54,440 bases of DNA from CAIVPM01 sp964615145 (GTDB lineage Bacteria; Bacteroidota; Bacteroidia; Chitinophagales; Chitinophagaceae): assembly GCA_964615145.1 (NCBI GenBank), contig CAZTOP010000016.1, forward strand, positions 1-54,440, read 5' to 3'. A program made the position numbers and the translations under genes. Below the pieces are notes generated by a model. It saw only the letters and a list, made by a program, of their open reading frames with translations, did no database searches and was not told the origin of the DNA. Below, in pieces: positions 11,301 to 21,398 of the stretch (its first letter is position 1; each line of letters begins with the position of its first letter).

Positions 11301-11789
11301 AAGAAATCATATACTTTAGAGGTGATGTATAAGTATGGGAATAATGAGTTAAGCACTCCTCAATTTAATAATAGAAACTATGATATTGCTTCTATACAAA
11401 CAGAGCCTAAGTTTATTTATACCAACTTAACAAAGTATCGATTGCAATTTTCTTATCAAAATCTTATAAAGCAAAACAGTCAGGCATTTGGTGGAGAGAG
11501 GGCAGTTGCGAATTCTTTAAATTTTGAGGGTAAGTACAACAGTGTACAAAGTAATAGTTTGATAGCAAAATTTACATTTACCAATATCGAATATATTGGT
11601 CAAAAAAACACAACTACAAGTTATATAATGCTTGACGGGCTGTTGCCAGGAAAAAATTATTTATGGAACATAGAATTCACAAAAAGGCTTAATAATAATT
11701 TTGAAATCAGCTTCAACTATGAGGGAAGAAAGCCCGGTGAGTCAAGAGTTATTAATATTGGTAGAGCAAGTATTCGAGCTATTTTGTAA
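8322..11789 (+). CDS. Large outer-membrane beta-barrel-like protein, unknown function
   Basis: 1,155 aa. The start is TTG at 8322 (NFFVKIYLVLLLLVCVQSQAQ), because the ATG at 8291 reaches a stop after two codons and the TTG frame gives a good signal peptide. Alternating hydrophobic/polar strands and aromatic residues run through most of the length, as in large outer-membrane barrels. The region YVINYNTAEVTFTPKRM with RIQIEFEYAERSF (about residues 325-350) is a motif I associate with Bacteroidota surface proteins distantly like SprA, but I cannot name a family. There is no T9SS sorting domain at the C-terminus, and the last residue is hydrophobic, compatible with a barrel end. It ends 13 bp before the convergent PKD gene. 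Confidence 0.75.
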   Translation: MNFFVKIYLVLLLLVCVQSQAQISNASNLKHKKISTHSTVILDVKSIVPFTFQIKNVDTSYYIIDPITTQLIWKKALLADSVEVSYRTFETKFNQTLQRFNYDSIKNNFIASKPISINNNYTSQYDANNSFLDFGKINYSGSFGRNLSFGNNQDAVFNSQLNLQMNGFIGDSIEMMAAITDNNIPIQPDGTTQRLNEFDKILLQFKKQHWQLNLGDIDLRQNQNYFLNFYKRLQGASYLQESKNGARLQNKFLVAGAIAKGKFNRNVFNGQEGNQGPYRLQGANSEIYFIVLAGTERVFIDGELLFRGEDQDYVINYNTAEVTFTPKRMITKDRRIQIEFEYAERSFLNSLFYVSNEMQVNKKLKISIAAYTNSDAKNSSINQQLDAKQKQFLANIGNNALQAFYPYESIDSFSTTKILYAKRVSPINNNDSIYVYSTNKDSARYSLIFTEVGVNKGNYVALFNGNNGKVYQWIAPIAGVAQGNYEAAQFLITPKTQQIIATSIAYNISNKTTINTDFAISNYDINTFSNYDKSNNKGIAGKVLIQHTDKFKKTLQLNSILSYELVNKNFKPLERIRSVEFSRDWGLPIINTSATEQLPKISFELTDNKNNLLKYIAEGYIRSDAFNGFRHTLQNVQTIDKWQLKTNISFVKNNTPELVGYFFKPNVEVAKTFKQFKSYSIGMGYSLEQNEQRFKQNDTIVPSSFSFSTVTAFIKSNQSKNNKWSFNYFTRFDYLPYKNSFQKIDRSNNYNLTTELLQNNHHQFKVNITYRTLEVINAAFTNLKADNSLLGRIQYNINEWNGFVNGNVLYELGAGQEQRRDFSYLEVPAGRGQYTWNDYNADGIAQLNEFELALFQDQAKYIRIYTPTNQFVKANYNQFNYNINIMPRSIAASINNKNLREILSKIIIQSSLQTSKKIISDGNFHINPFKTNFNDTALINLTNIFTNTISINRISAVWGIDVTNINNYNKALLTYGLESRKLNNWIIKARTSFKKSYTLEVMYKYGNNELSTPQFNNRNYDIASIQTEPKFIYTNLTKYRLQFSYQNLIKQNSQAFGGERAVANSLNFEGKYNSVQSNSLIAKFTFTNIEYIGQKNTTTSYIMLDGLLPGKNYLWNIEFTKRLNNNFEISFNYEGRKPGESRVINIGRASIRAIL

Positions 11790-11802
11790 AATCTACAAGT
11801 CC

Positions 11803-14457
11803 TTATCTTATCAGCACAACAGTTCCTTTTTTTGTAATTATTTTACCTAAATAATCTACTCCTTCAACAGTGTAAATAAATGTCCCAGAATTTTGAATTT
11901 TTCCGTTTACTCTGCCATCCCAACCTTTATTAATTTCAGAGGTTGTAAACAACATAGCTCCCCATCTGTTATAGATATTAAAATAGTTAAGTTTAGTAAT
12001 GCCTACTGGAATTGGTTTAATGATATCATTTTTCCCATCTGCATTTGGGGTAAAAGCATCAGGTACAAATAAATCTGGTGCGGTTTTATAAATTGTTATT
12101 TTAACTGTATCCTTTGCAAAACAATCTTCCTTTGTATATGCTCTTACAATGTATTTAACACTATCAAACAATGGTGAAAAAGTAGCAATAGGGTTTGCAA
12201 TGTTGGTATTGTTTAAAAATTGTGTTCCAGTTGTGGGAATACTCGTCCAAGCATAGTTTTTATTGATAGAATTGCTAGCTAATGCTTGTAGTTGCAAAGG
12301 CTGTCCAATAACAACCGATGTGTCTCTTCCTGCAAAAACCGAAAACGGTTGTATTACTTCCACTTCAACAGTATCTGTCACAGGCTTTAAACAGCCAGAT
12401 AAATAGTTGGCTGTTAGTAGGTATTTAGTAGTAAAATCGGGGCTGGCAACAGGATTTAATATTGTACCATCTGATAAGCTATTTGAAGGAGACCAAGTAA
12501 ACGTATCGCCAGTAAATGTTCCACTAATTTGAACATTTTGCCCTAAACAAATTGAAGTGTCGTTGCTTACTGTAACTGTAGGATAAGGAAAAGTAAATAA
12601 TGTTACAGAGTCTCTATCTTGACACTTACCCAAATTTGCTTTTACATAATAGGTGGTAGCTTTTTGAGTTGGTGTTGCAAATGGGTATTTTAAAGTAGAA
12701 TCGTTTAATGTTAGGGCAGGCGTCCAAACATAGCTGAGGGCATAACTATTTGTTTGCATTTTAAAACTATCAGTTAAACAAACATTGCTGTTAGGACCAG
12801 CATCAACAGTAATAAAATCAAGCACATTTACTTTTATAGTATCTCTATTGATACAGCCATTATCAGTAACTGTTAAAACATACAATGTTGTATCCTTGGG
12901 AAATACAAATGGATTATGAGAGTTTGAATTTAATATGTAGGTATTGGGGCTCCAGTTGTAGCTCTTGCCATTTGATGATGATAGTAATTGCAATGTGTCT
13001 ATGCTACAAATAAGTGTATCCTTAAATGGCAACGAAATAGAAGGTTTGTCGAATACTGTAACAATTTTACTAATAGTATCTTCACAACCTTTGCTACTGT
13101 GTGCATAAAAAGTTACAGTCCTATCGCCGGGGGTTAAGTACTTATAACTTGCATTTTTTAAAGTTGAGGTGTCGTTGTTTAAAGAGGTTTCTCCAAAATC
13201 CCAATATACACTATCTACAAAACCATATTGAGCAATAGTAGTGTTGTTAAATAAAAAAGGGTTTTGAAAACAATATCCCGTAACCGAAAAGTTGGGCACA
13301 AAACCTGGAAATATTTTTACAATAGAAGTTGCCGAATCTGTACATCCCTGCGATGCTACAACTAATTTTAAATTATACACACCTGTATCTGAGTAAGTGT
13401 AAGTTGGTGTGGGATTTGAAGATGTATCTGTAGAAATATTTTTTACTCCAAAGTCCCATTTGTAGCTGGTAATATTTGTGGCAGAAGACTCATTTTGAAA
13501 AGTAAGTGTAAATCCATCACAAGTAATATAACTAGGTTTTAAACTGGCGGCAGATAATTCGCAATTTGCAACATTGATATGAATCTCTTTCTTATTACTT
13601 CCAATTAAAATCCCATTTCTATATTCCAATGCACAAACTGCCACAACATATTCACCAGTTGTATTAGGAGCAATTCCGCTAATTAAACCTGTTTTGTAAT
13701 CGATACTTACATTAGGTCCCATTGGACCAGAACCACTGTAGCCAGAAGCATAGTTAACACTTTGATATGGTGGGTTAAAGGGTGGATTAGGTCTTGCTCC
13801 ATTATTACCAGAACTCCCACCATTCAATCCATTACAAAATGTGTAAACTATCGAATCTTTGTCGGCATCAGTAGCGGAGAAGTCGAATGTAAAAGGAGCA
13901 TTGTGGCAAACTATTACAGTATCTTTTTGTAAAAAAACAGGGCTACTATTTTTTGCATAGTTTGTTCCAAGAATATTGCCAGGTATTTTATTGTAGTATG
14001 TTACGCCTAGTTGGTCAGAATTTATAAGATTAATAATGCCTCCAATTCTACAACATCTTTGCACTGCAAGAATGTATCCTGCATCGCTAAAGGGAAACTC
14101 AACAATGGAAATATAATTGTCGATTCTGTAACAAACAGTTCCCGGAGTTGGTTTGGGGTTGATGCAAGGGTCAAATGTTGTAATGCTTGGTCTATCTGTA
14201 GAAGAAAGTGGAATTGTTAGAGTTTGAAGCAATGCATTGGAATTGCCATCAAAAATCCCAAGGTAAACATCGGGGTCAATTTGATTGCCTGAAGATGAAC
14301 AAGATAAATATTGTCTAATTGTAATTCTGTAGGTATTGGTTCTTTTTGAAGAGTCGGTGCTAAGATGTTCATATTGTATCCAACCACCCTTTAAGTGAAA
14401 TGCAAAAAGAGGTGAACAAGAAAAAACGAGGATGAATAATGCAAAATACTTCTTCAT
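11803..14457 (-). CDS. PKD-domain surface protein with T9SS type B sorting domain
   Basis: 884 aa with a signal peptide (KKYFALFILVFSCSPLFAFH). The N-terminal ~300 residues form an unassigned beta domain. About 330-500 contain two PKD-like domains (YKWDFG...NPTPTYTYSDTGVYNLKLVV and VYWDFGE...YKYLTPGDRTVTFYA), followed by several ~80-residue Ig-like repeats of the type ...TYYVKANLGKCQDRDSVTL. The last ~90 residues are a gliding-motility-type CHU_C / T9SS type B C-terminal domain (FVPDAFTPNADGKND, then YNRWGAMLF and WDGRVNG). It would be exported by the T9SS encoded at 42.2-47.2 kb and displayed on the surface, perhaps as an adhesin. It is divergent from the protease gene across a 189-bp AT-rich gap. 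Confidence 0.9.
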   Translation of the reverse strand: MKKYFALFILVFSCSPLFAFHLKGGWIQYEHLSTDSSKRTNTYRITIRQYLSCSSSGNQIDPDVYLGIFDGNSNALLQTLTIPLSSTDRPSITTFDPCINPKPTPGTVCYRIDNYISIVEFPFSDAGYILAVQRCCRIGGIINLINSDQLGVTYYNKIPGNILGTNYAKNSSPVFLQKDTVIVCHNAPFTFDFSATDADKDSIVYTFCNGLNGGSSGNNGARPNPPFNPPYQSVNYASGYSGSGPMGPNVSIDYKTGLISGIAPNTTGEYVVAVCALEYRNGILIGSNKKEIHINVANCELSAASLKPSYITCDGFTLTFQNESSATNITSYKWDFGVKNISTDTSSNPTPTYTYSDTGVYNLKLVVASQGCTDSATSIVKIFPGFVPNFSVTGYCFQNPFLFNNTTIAQYGFVDSVYWDFGETSLNNDTSTLKNASYKYLTPGDRTVTFYAHSSKGCEDTISKIVTVFDKPSISLPFKDTLICSIDTLQLLSSSNGKSYNWSPNTYILNSNSHNPFVFPKDTTLYVLTVTDNGCINRDTIKVNVLDFITVDAGPNSNVCLTDSFKMQTNSYALSYVWTPALTLNDSTLKYPFATPTQKATTYYVKANLGKCQDRDSVTLFTFPYPTVTVSNDTSICLGQNVQISGTFTGDTFTWSPSNSLSDGTILNPVASPDFTTKYLLTANYLSGCLKPVTDTVEVEVIQPFSVFAGRDTSVVIGQPLQLQALASNSINKNYAWTSIPTTGTQFLNNTNIANPIATFSPLFDSVKYIVRAYTKEDCFAKDTVKITIYKTAPDLFVPDAFTPNADGKNDIIKPIPVGITKLNYFNIYNRWGAMLFTTSEINKGWDGRVNGKIQNSGTFIYTVEGVDYLGKIITKKGTVVLIR

Positions 14458-14646
14458 AAAAAATAATTATCCTGTAGAACAACAAAAACGTATGAAATAT
14501 AAAAATATAAAGTTTTGCTGTTAAATGATGTTTATTTAAGAAATAATGTTGCTTTACATTGTAATAAAATCAAAAATTAACATTTTGTTAAAAAATTATT
14601 ACAAATTATGTTACGTGTAATTAACTTTACCCGATAAAAAAAAATT

Positions 14647-17600
14647 ATGAAATTTTTATTTTCCTTTTTAATAGCAATATTTTGTTTTGCAAGTTCAAAT
14701 AGTCAAGTTGTGATTCACCTCAAATCAGGAAATTTTACGAATAATTTTCCAGAAAAAAATCCCTCAAATACCCCAACAGAATTTGCAGATTGTATTTTCA
14801 ATGGAAGATACTATTTGTGGCTACAGTTTAATGAACTTCCTGCTGAACAAAAAAAATCAGAATTGCTCAATACAGATGTTCTATTGCTTGACTATCTACC
14901 AACAAATACTTTTGTTGCATCATTCCCAATTAACTATAATTTTTATAAATTAAGTTCTTACAATGTTTATGCTGTGAGTAAACCATCTCCTGCTCATAAA
15001 ATTGATGCTTCACTTTATAATCCATCTCAAATTTCCTGGGCAGTTGCATCGAGCAATAATCATTTAAAAGTGAATGTTAGTTATTTACCAACAGTTTCAG
15101 CAGATGATTTCTACAATTCCCTTCTGTCTAAGGGAATTGAATGTGTTAAAATTGGAACCGAATCTACTGATATTTTAGTTGTAGAAGCATCTATTGAAAA
15201 TATTAAAAAAATTGCCACAAATCCTTTGGTGCAATACATAGAACCCTGCACACATCCAGGATTGGTTGAAGATATCCAAGCTGTAACTGACCACAGAACA
15301 ACTTTTGTTCAAAGTTCAGATAACTGGGTAAATGGAAAAAAACTTGATGGAACTGGTGTAAACATTGCCATAGGAGATGATGGTTATATAGGTCCACATA
15401 TAGATTTTCAAGGAAGATTAACTAATAATGCAACAAATACAGCTGCTGCAAATACTCACGGCGACCATTGTTCTGGAATAATACTAGGTGCTGGTAATTT
15501 TAATCCACTAGTTCGAGGTCAAGCTCCTGGAGCAACTTTAACTTCTTACGATAACTATGCCCCATATAATCTTTTTCCAGGTATTTACAACAACAATTTA
15601 ATAAGAATTATTTCTCATTCTCTAGGTCAAAGTTGTAATACTGGTTATGATGCAAATGCACGAACAAGTGATCAGTTAATTAGAACATACCCAAGTTTAA
15701 TGTACGTACACTCAGCAGGTAACTCAGGTAATACTAACTGTGGTGGAATCAGTGGATGGAGAAATATTACAGGAGGTTTTAAGGCTGGAAAAAATGTAAT
15801 GACAGTTGCCAATTTATCGAAGTCGGATGTTGCTGATGGTACAAGTAGCAGAGGTCCTTTGCCAGATGGTAGAATTAAGCCAGATATCTCTGCAGTTGGC
15901 AGTAGCGTAAACTCAACACAGCCTGATAATACTTTTGCTGTATTTTCTGGCACATCAATGGCTTGTCCAGCCATAGCAGGAAATATGGCTGTATTATATC
16001 AAGCATATAAAAATAAAAATGGAGGAACAGACCCTGAAAGTAGTTTAATAAAGGCTGTTGCTTTAAATACAGCAGATGATTTAGGCAATCCTGGCCCTGA
16101 TTTTATTTATGGCTGGGGAAGAATTAATGTTAGAAAAGCTGTTGAATGTATTGAAAACGTAAAATATTTTTCAAGCAGCATTACTACGAATGCTACAAAT
16201 ACGCACACAATCAACATTCCTGCTAATGTGGCTAAAGCAAAAATTATGGTGTATTGGAACGATAGAGAAGCTAATGCCGGGGCTGCCATTAGTTTAATTA
16301 ACAATATAGATGCTAAAATGATTGAAGATGCTAATTCTAATGAATACTTGCCTTGGGTATTAGATATTGGTGCTGTTCCGGATGGAAGTACATTAAGTAA
16401 TCCTGCAGTCAATGGTGTAGACTCGATAAATAATATGGAACAAATTCAGTTAGATCATCCAAATTCTGGCAACTATTCTTTAAAAGTAAAAGGCAAATCT
16501 ATTCCTTATGGCCCACAAAAATATTATGTAATTTTAGATTACACTTTTAATGATGAAATAGTAGTAACATATCCCAATGGTGGGGAGTCGTTTGGTGTGA
16601 ATGAATCTCAAAGAATTCGTTGGGATGCTGCCGAAACAGTAAATCCATTTAAAGTAGAGTATTCTGTGAATGACGGTGCTACCTGGATTGTTATTAATTC
16701 AGCTGTTCCAAATGATAGAAGGTTTTTGGATTGGTCTGTACCAAGTACTGCTACATCAAAAAATGCAAGAATTAGAGTAAGTCAGGGTACTGCCTCAGAT
16801 GTTTCTGATACATCGTTCATTATCCTTAGAGTTCCTGGTGGAATAACTTTTACAGACATTTGTGCTGGCACTACAAAAATTAGCTGGTCAGCAGTTACAG
16901 GTGCTACTGCTTACGATGTATGCAGATTAGGAAGTCAGTATATGGATGTTGTTGCAACAACTACTGCAACAAACGTAACTTTAAATGATGTTGGAGACAC
17001 ACTAAACTGGTTTGCAGTTAGGGCTAAAATGGGAGCAGCACAAGCAAATGGTCGTAGATCTAATGCTGTATCTTATACTAACTCTTCAGTCATTGTTTGC
17101 CCTGTACCTGTAAAATTAATTACATTTTCTGCAATGCAAAAGAATGATAATGTATTGTTAAACTGGACTGTTGCAAATGAAGAAAATATGTTAAGTTATA
17201 TAGTTGAAAAATCAATAACCCCAACTTTTGATAAATACGAAATTGTTGGCAAAATTGAGCCTAACAACAAGGCTTTTTCTCAACAATATAACTTAATGGA
17301 TAATCATATTGGCGGTGCTTTAGTTTGGTATTATCGTTTAAAAATGGTTGATGCTAACAAGGCTTTATATAGTAATATACAAGCAGTAAGAATTAGTAAA
17401 GAGATTATTGGTAGTTTTCTCGTAAATCCTAATCCAGCTAAAAGTTTTGTTAATATTACTTCTAATGAAATCATTAATTTGGGATACATCAAAATCTATA
17501 ACGAACTTGGAGTAGAACTAATGTCTAAACAAATTTCAAATGTTAAAATTGGTGATAAACTTATTGTTGATGTTAAACATTTTGCAAGTGGAAATTATTT

Positions 17601-17664
17601 TGTAACCATTTTGGATATACAAAATAAAATCAGCTACAAAAAACAGATCAGTATAATACAATAA
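14647..17664 (+). CDS. Subtilisin-like (S8) serine protease with T9SS type A sorting domain
   Basis: 1,005 aa with a signal peptide (residues 1-19). After a ~200-residue propeptide region, the S8 catalytic domain carries Asp at 244/245 (NIAIGDDGY), His271 (NTHGDHCSG) and Ser437 in SGTSMACPA. It is followed by a jelly-roll-type region, an Ig-like stretch (VTYPNGGESFGVNESQRIRW), a fibronectin-like segment and the ~75-residue type A T9SS C-terminal domain (VNPNPAKSFVNITS ... YKKQISIIQ). It is therefore predicted to be a secreted or surface-attached protease, exported by the GldKLMN system. The start ATG at 14647 directly precedes the signal sequence. A terminator-like repeat overlaps the 3' end of the convergent uvrA. 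Confidence 0.93.
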   Translation: MKFLFSFLIAIFCFASSNSQVVIHLKSGNFTNNFPEKNPSNTPTEFADCIFNGRYYLWLQFNELPAEQKKSELLNTDVLLLDYLPTNTFVASFPINYNFYKLSSYNVYAVSKPSPAHKIDASLYNPSQISWAVASSNNHLKVNVSYLPTVSADDFYNSLLSKGIECVKIGTESTDILVVEASIENIKKIATNPLVQYIEPCTHPGLVEDIQAVTDHRTTFVQSSDNWVNGKKLDGTGVNIAIGDDGYIGPHIDFQGRLTNNATNTAAANTHGDHCSGIILGAGNFNPLVRGQAPGATLTSYDNYAPYNLFPGIYNNNLIRIISHSLGQSCNTGYDANARTSDQLIRTYPSLMYVHSAGNSGNTNCGGISGWRNITGGFKAGKNVMTVANLSKSDVADGTSSRGPLPDGRIKPDISAVGSSVNSTQPDNTFAVFSGTSMACPAIAGNMAVLYQAYKNKNGGTDPESSLIKAVALNTADDLGNPGPDFIYGWGRINVRKAVECIENVKYFSSSITTNATNTHTINIPANVAKAKIMVYWNDREANAGAAISLINNIDAKMIEDANSNEYLPWVLDIGAVPDGSTLSNPAVNGVDSINNMEQIQLDHPNSGNYSLKVKGKSIPYGPQKYYVILDYTFNDEIVVTYPNGGESFGVNESQRIRWDAAETVNPFKVEYSVNDGATWIVINSAVPNDRRFLDWSVPSTATSKNARIRVSQGTASDVSDTSFIILRVPGGITFTDICAGTTKISWSAVTGATAYDVCRLGSQYMDVVATTTATNVTLNDVGDTLNWFAVRAKMGAAQANGRRSNAVSYTNSSVIVCPVPVKLITFSAMQKNDNVLLNWTVANEENMLSYIVEKSITPTFDKYEIVGKIEPNNKAFSQQYNLMDNHIGGALVWYYRLKMVDANKALYSNIQAVRISKEIIGSFLVNPNPAKSFVNITSNEIINLGYIKIYNELGVELMSKQISNVKIGDKLIVDVKHFASGNYFVTILDIQNKISYKKQISIIQ

Positions 17665-17686
17665 ATCGATAAAGGATAATGCTTAA

Positions 17687-17740
17687 GCTAGTTGCACTAA
17701 GTTTTATATAAACTTACCTGTGTAACTAGCTTTTGTTTTT
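17687..17740 (+). terminator. Terminator between the protease gene and uvrA (convergent)
   Basis: Inverted repeat with arms at 17687-17697 (GCTAGTTGCAC) and 17720-17730 (GTGTAACTAGC), one internal mismatch, followed on the plus strand by TTTTGTTTTTTT. It terminates the protease transcript, and its right arm overlaps the last codons of uvrA. Confidence 0.65.
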
Positions 17741-20586
17741 TTAATTTCTTTTGGTACACCCGCAAATACTAAATTTCCTCCCAAATCTCCAGCTTCTGGT
17801 CCTAAATCAATAAGCCAATCAGCACTCTTTATAACGTCGGTATTGTGTTCAATTACTAACAATGAATGTCCTTGTTCTACTAATGCGTTAAATGATGCCA
17901 ATAGTTTTTGAATATCGTTAAAATGTAAACCAGTTGTAGGCTCATCGAAAATAAATAAGATATGCCCACTGCCTTTTCCTTTGCCTAAAAAACTGGCAAG
18001 TTTTACACGTTGTGCTTCGCCTCCACTTAATGTATTTGACGACTGGCCAAGTTTAATATATCCTAAGCCAACATCTTGTAATGGTTGTAGTGCTGCTCCA
18101 ACTTTGGTACTTTCTTTAGTAGCATTAAAAAAAGCAATGGCCTCGTCAACACTCATATTCAGAACCTCATCAATATTTTTTGTGTTGTAAGTAACTTCTA
18201 AAACCTCATCCTTAAATCTTTTGCCACCACAAGTTTCGCAAGTTAAATGTACATCAGCCAAAAATTGCATTTCCACAATTTGTTCACCCTCACCACTGCA
18301 AGTATCACACCGACCACCATCAACATTAAAAGAAAAATGTTTGGGTAAAAAGCCTCTTATTTTAGATAGAGGTTGCTTAGAAAAAAGCTCCCTTATTTCA
18401 TCATAAGCTTTAATATAGGTAACTGGATTACTACGTGAAGATTTACCAATAGGATTCTGATCAACAATTTCAATGACATCAATAAAATCTACATCCCCTG
18501 TAATGGCTTTGTGTAGCCCAACTTTTTCAGCACTCTCGCCTTTTAATTTTTGTAGTGCAGGATATAAAATTTGTTTTATTAAAGTAGTTTTTCCACTACC
18601 ACTAACGCCACTAACTACACATAAAACACCCAATGGGAAAGTCACATCAATATTTTTTAAATTATTCTGTGAAGCTCCTTCCACAGTAATACTTCTAAAA
18701 AATTTTCTTGTATTTTTTGGTGGAGCAATAAATAGCTCTCCTTTCAAATATTTTCCAGTTAAACTGTTGGGATTTGCTATCAATTCATCGTAGTTGCCAC
18801 AAGCTACAACTTCGCCTCCTAAATGCGAGGCTAGAGGTCCCATATCGATAATATAATCAGCTTCCCGCATCATCATTTCATCGTGCTCAACAACTACCAC
18901 AGTATTCCCTAATTCTTTTAAAGATTTTAGAACCTTAATTAGTTTTTCAGTATCTCTATTATGTAATCCAATCGAGGGTTCATCAAGTATATATAATGAG
19001 TTAGTTAAATTGCTACCTAAGCTTCTTGTTAATTGTATTCTTTGGCTTTCTCCGCCACTTAAACTATTTGCTAGTCTGTTTAATGTAAGATAGCCAAGTC
19101 CAACATCTATCAATGTTTGCAAACGTTGATGAATTTCTATTAATAATCTTTTTGATATTTCTTTTTCTGTTACTGATAAATTTAAGTCATCGAACCATTT
19201 TTTCAAATCCTTGACAGGGAGATTACATAATTCCCCAATGTGTTTATGATTTATTTTTACGTACAATGCGTCTTTTCTTAGTCTGTAACCATCGCATTCT
19301 GTACAAGTTGTTTTACCTCTGTATCTACTTTGTAAAACTCGGTATTGTATCTTATACAAATTTTGTTCAACTTCTTTAAAAAAAGCATTAAGCCCAAGTG
19401 CTGAACCTACACCCATCCATAATTGTTTTTCTTGGTCGACACTCAAAGCCATAATGGGTTTATGTATTGGAAATCCTTTTGCACTAGCAATAAATTGGTC
19501 TTTCCACCAACCTAATTTTTCTCCTTTCCAAGGAGCAATTGCACCTTCATAAACACTCAAGTTTTTATTTGGAATAACTAGGTCTTTATCAATTCCTAAA
19601 ATTTGACTGAAGCCTTCGCAAACCGGACAAGCCCCGAATGGATTATTGAATGAGAAAAGATTGGGAACTGGCTCTTCAAACTTTAATCCATCTAATTCGA
19701 ATTTATTATTAAAATGTTTTAATTTTTCGCTATTAATTGCTAAATAAATATCTCCATTGCTTTCATAAAATGCTGTAGAAATAGAATCGGATAGCCTATG
19801 CAAATCGTCTTCATTAAAATCTTTTTTTGCAATTCTATCTATGACTACAAAATTGTTAGGTTGAGAGTATTTATTGCTGGATGATTTGTTATCAAATACT
19901 TCATTTATTTTTTTCTCGTCTTCCAATAATTCCTCTATTCTAATGGTAGTATTTTCAGAATTTTCTACACCTTTTGTTGATGTCCATCTGTAATGAACAA
20001 TTCTTGAAAATCCCTTCTGTACAAGTATGTTCAGTTCTTCTGCTGTATTTCTATTGGCGTGTTGTTTAAATGGAATTAAAATAACAATTTTATCACCATT
20101 CTTTAATTGATTAATGCAGTTTATTACATCAGCTACATCATCTTTTTTTACTTCATTACCACTTATAGGACTAATTGTTTTTCCTATTCTAGCATACAAT
20201 AGCCTTAAGTAATCATATATCTCAGTCATACTTCCGACTGTGCTTCTTGGGGTGCGAGTTATTACTTTTTGTTCTATGGCAATGGCTGGGCATAAACCTT
20301 TAATATCATCTACATCGGGTTTAACCATACGAGCCATAAATTGACGTGCATAAGCACTTAGACTTTCAGCATATTTTCTTTGTCCTTCAGCAAATAATGT
20401 ATCGATGGTTAAAGATGATTTACCACTACCGCTAACACCTGTAACTACAACTAACTTGTTACGTGGAATTGTGACTGAGACATTTTTTAAATTATGAGTT
20501 CTTGCATTTTTTATAATAATATCATTGCTTGTAGCGTTATTGGTTTGCTTATCTTTTATGTTCTTATTTTTTGTATTTGTAGCCAT
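17704..20586 (-). CDS. uvrA: Excinuclease ABC subunit A
   Basis: 960 aa from the ATG at 20586; an upstream in-frame Met at 20598 would add four residues. UvrA is the damage-recognition ATPase of nucleotide excision repair and acts with UvrB and UvrC in the cytoplasm. There are two ABC ATPase modules: Walker A GVSGSGKSSL near the N-terminus, with signature LSGGESQRIQL and Walker B LYILDEPSIGLH; second Walker A GVSGSGKTTL, with signature LSGGEAQRVKL and FIFDEPTTGLH. Zinc-finger cysteines are visible (CPVCEG, CTECDG, CDTCSGEGEQ ... CETCGG). Length and order are normal for the family. It stands alone. Confidence 0.97.
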   Translation of the reverse strand: MATNTKNKNIKDKQTNNATSNDIIIKNARTHNLKNVSVTIPRNKLVVVTGVSGSGKSSLTIDTLFAEGQRKYAESLSAYARQFMARMVKPDVDDIKGLCPAIAIEQKVITRTPRSTVGSMTEIYDYLRLLYARIGKTISPISGNEVKKDDVADVINCINQLKNGDKIVILIPFKQHANRNTAEELNILVQKGFSRIVHYRWTSTKGVENSENTTIRIEELLEDEKKINEVFDNKSSSNKYSQPNNFVVIDRIAKKDFNEDDLHRLSDSISTAFYESNGDIYLAINSEKLKHFNNKFELDGLKFEEPVPNLFSFNNPFGACPVCEGFSQILGIDKDLVIPNKNLSVYEGAIAPWKGEKLGWWKDQFIASAKGFPIHKPIMALSVDQEKQLWMGVGSALGLNAFFKEVEQNLYKIQYRVLQSRYRGKTTCTECDGYRLRKDALYVKINHKHIGELCNLPVKDLKKWFDDLNLSVTEKEISKRLLIEIHQRLQTLIDVGLGYLTLNRLANSLSGGESQRIQLTRSLGSNLTNSLYILDEPSIGLHNRDTEKLIKVLKSLKELGNTVVVVEHDEMMMREADYIIDMGPLASHLGGEVVACGNYDELIANPNSLTGKYLKGELFIAPPKNTRKFFRSITVEGASQNNLKNIDVTFPLGVLCVVSGVSGSGKTTLIKQILYPALQKLKGESAEKVGLHKAITGDVDFIDVIEIVDQNPIGKSSRSNPVTYIKAYDEIRELFSKQPLSKIRGFLPKHFSFNVDGGRCDTCSGEGEQIVEMQFLADVHLTCETCGGKRFKDEVLEVTYNTKNIDEVLNMSVDEAIAFFNATKESTKVGAALQPLQDVGLGYIKLGQSSNTLSGGEAQRVKLASFLGKGKGSGHILFIFDEPTTGLHFNDIQKLLASFNALVEQGHSLLVIEHNTDVIKSADWLIDLGPEAGDLGGNLVFAGVPKEIKKTKASYTGKFI

Positions 20587-20795
20587 TAGTACAAACATAA
20601 AATTTAAATAAATAATTGTTCAATTATTTTCGCTTTTCGCTGTGGATAATGCGTTGAATTGTGTTATCTTTTCAACATTGCTCAATAAAATTTTAGTGGT
20701 AACGTTAGGTATGTAATTTGGCAGTCGAAATGCGAAAAGCTAATCGATTATCCAACTATCCTATATTTTAAAAAAAACTTATAAAACCTAACTTT

Positions 20796-21374
20796 ATGAG
20801 AACACACCAATTTGTGTTGGATAACGATCTTGTTCATTTATTCCAAAATGGAGATGATACTGCACTTGAGGCTTTGATTTCTCGATATAAAGAGAAAATA
20901 TTTTCAACTATTTTTTATTTGGTAAAAGACAAGCAACTTGCTGAGGATTTATTTCAAGACGTTTTTATCAAAATAATAGACAAGTTGAGAACCAAAAACT
21001 ACAATGAAGAAGGAAAGTTTTTGCATTGGGCACTAAGAATTTCCCATAATTTGTGTGTTGATTACTTTAGAAAAGAAAAGAGAAATCAAACAACAAGTGG
21101 TGATCAAAACAATTTATTCGATTTATTAGAACTAAACGTAGATGCAGCCGACACAAGAATTGTAACAAGTCAAGTTCACGAAAAAGTTAGAGTAATGCTA
21201 GATAGTTTGCCAGATGAACAAAGAGAAGTGATTATACTAAGACATTTTGCAGATTTAAGTTTTAAAGAAATTGCAGAAATAACCAATACAAGTATTAATA
21301 CATCCTTGGGAAGAATGAGATACGGATTAATTAACCTAAGAAAAATGATGGAAGAAAACCAAATGGTCCTATAA
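20796..21374 (+). CDS. ECF-type RNA polymerase sigma factor
   Basis: 192 aa. Region 2 (about residues 20-90) includes AEDLFQDVFIKIID and the region 2.3/2.4 aromatic stretch FLHWALRISHNLCVDYFRK. Region 4 (about 130-185) has LPDEQREVIILRHFADLSFKEIAEITNTSINTSLGRMRYGLINLR, a clear helix-turn-helix. No anti-sigma factor gene is adjacent; the next feature downstream is its terminator and then the island. The start ATG at 20796 follows an A-rich leader. This is the last backbone gene before the insertion. Confidence 0.92.
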   Translation: MRTHQFVLDNDLVHLFQNGDDTALEALISRYKEKIFSTIFYLVKDKQLAEDLFQDVFIKIIDKLRTKNYNEEGKFLHWALRISHNLCVDYFRKEKRNQTTSGDQNNLFDLLELNVDAADTRIVTSQVHEKVRVMLDSLPDEQREVIILRHFADLSFKEIAEITNTSINTSLGRMRYGLINLRKMMEENQMVL

Positions 21375-21398
21375 TATATTAAGTCTCCTTAATTAGAG

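Noticed and set aside
17981..18793. Plus-strand ORFs opposite uvrA
   Set aside because: Antisense shadows of a well-conserved gene without start signals or recognisable products.
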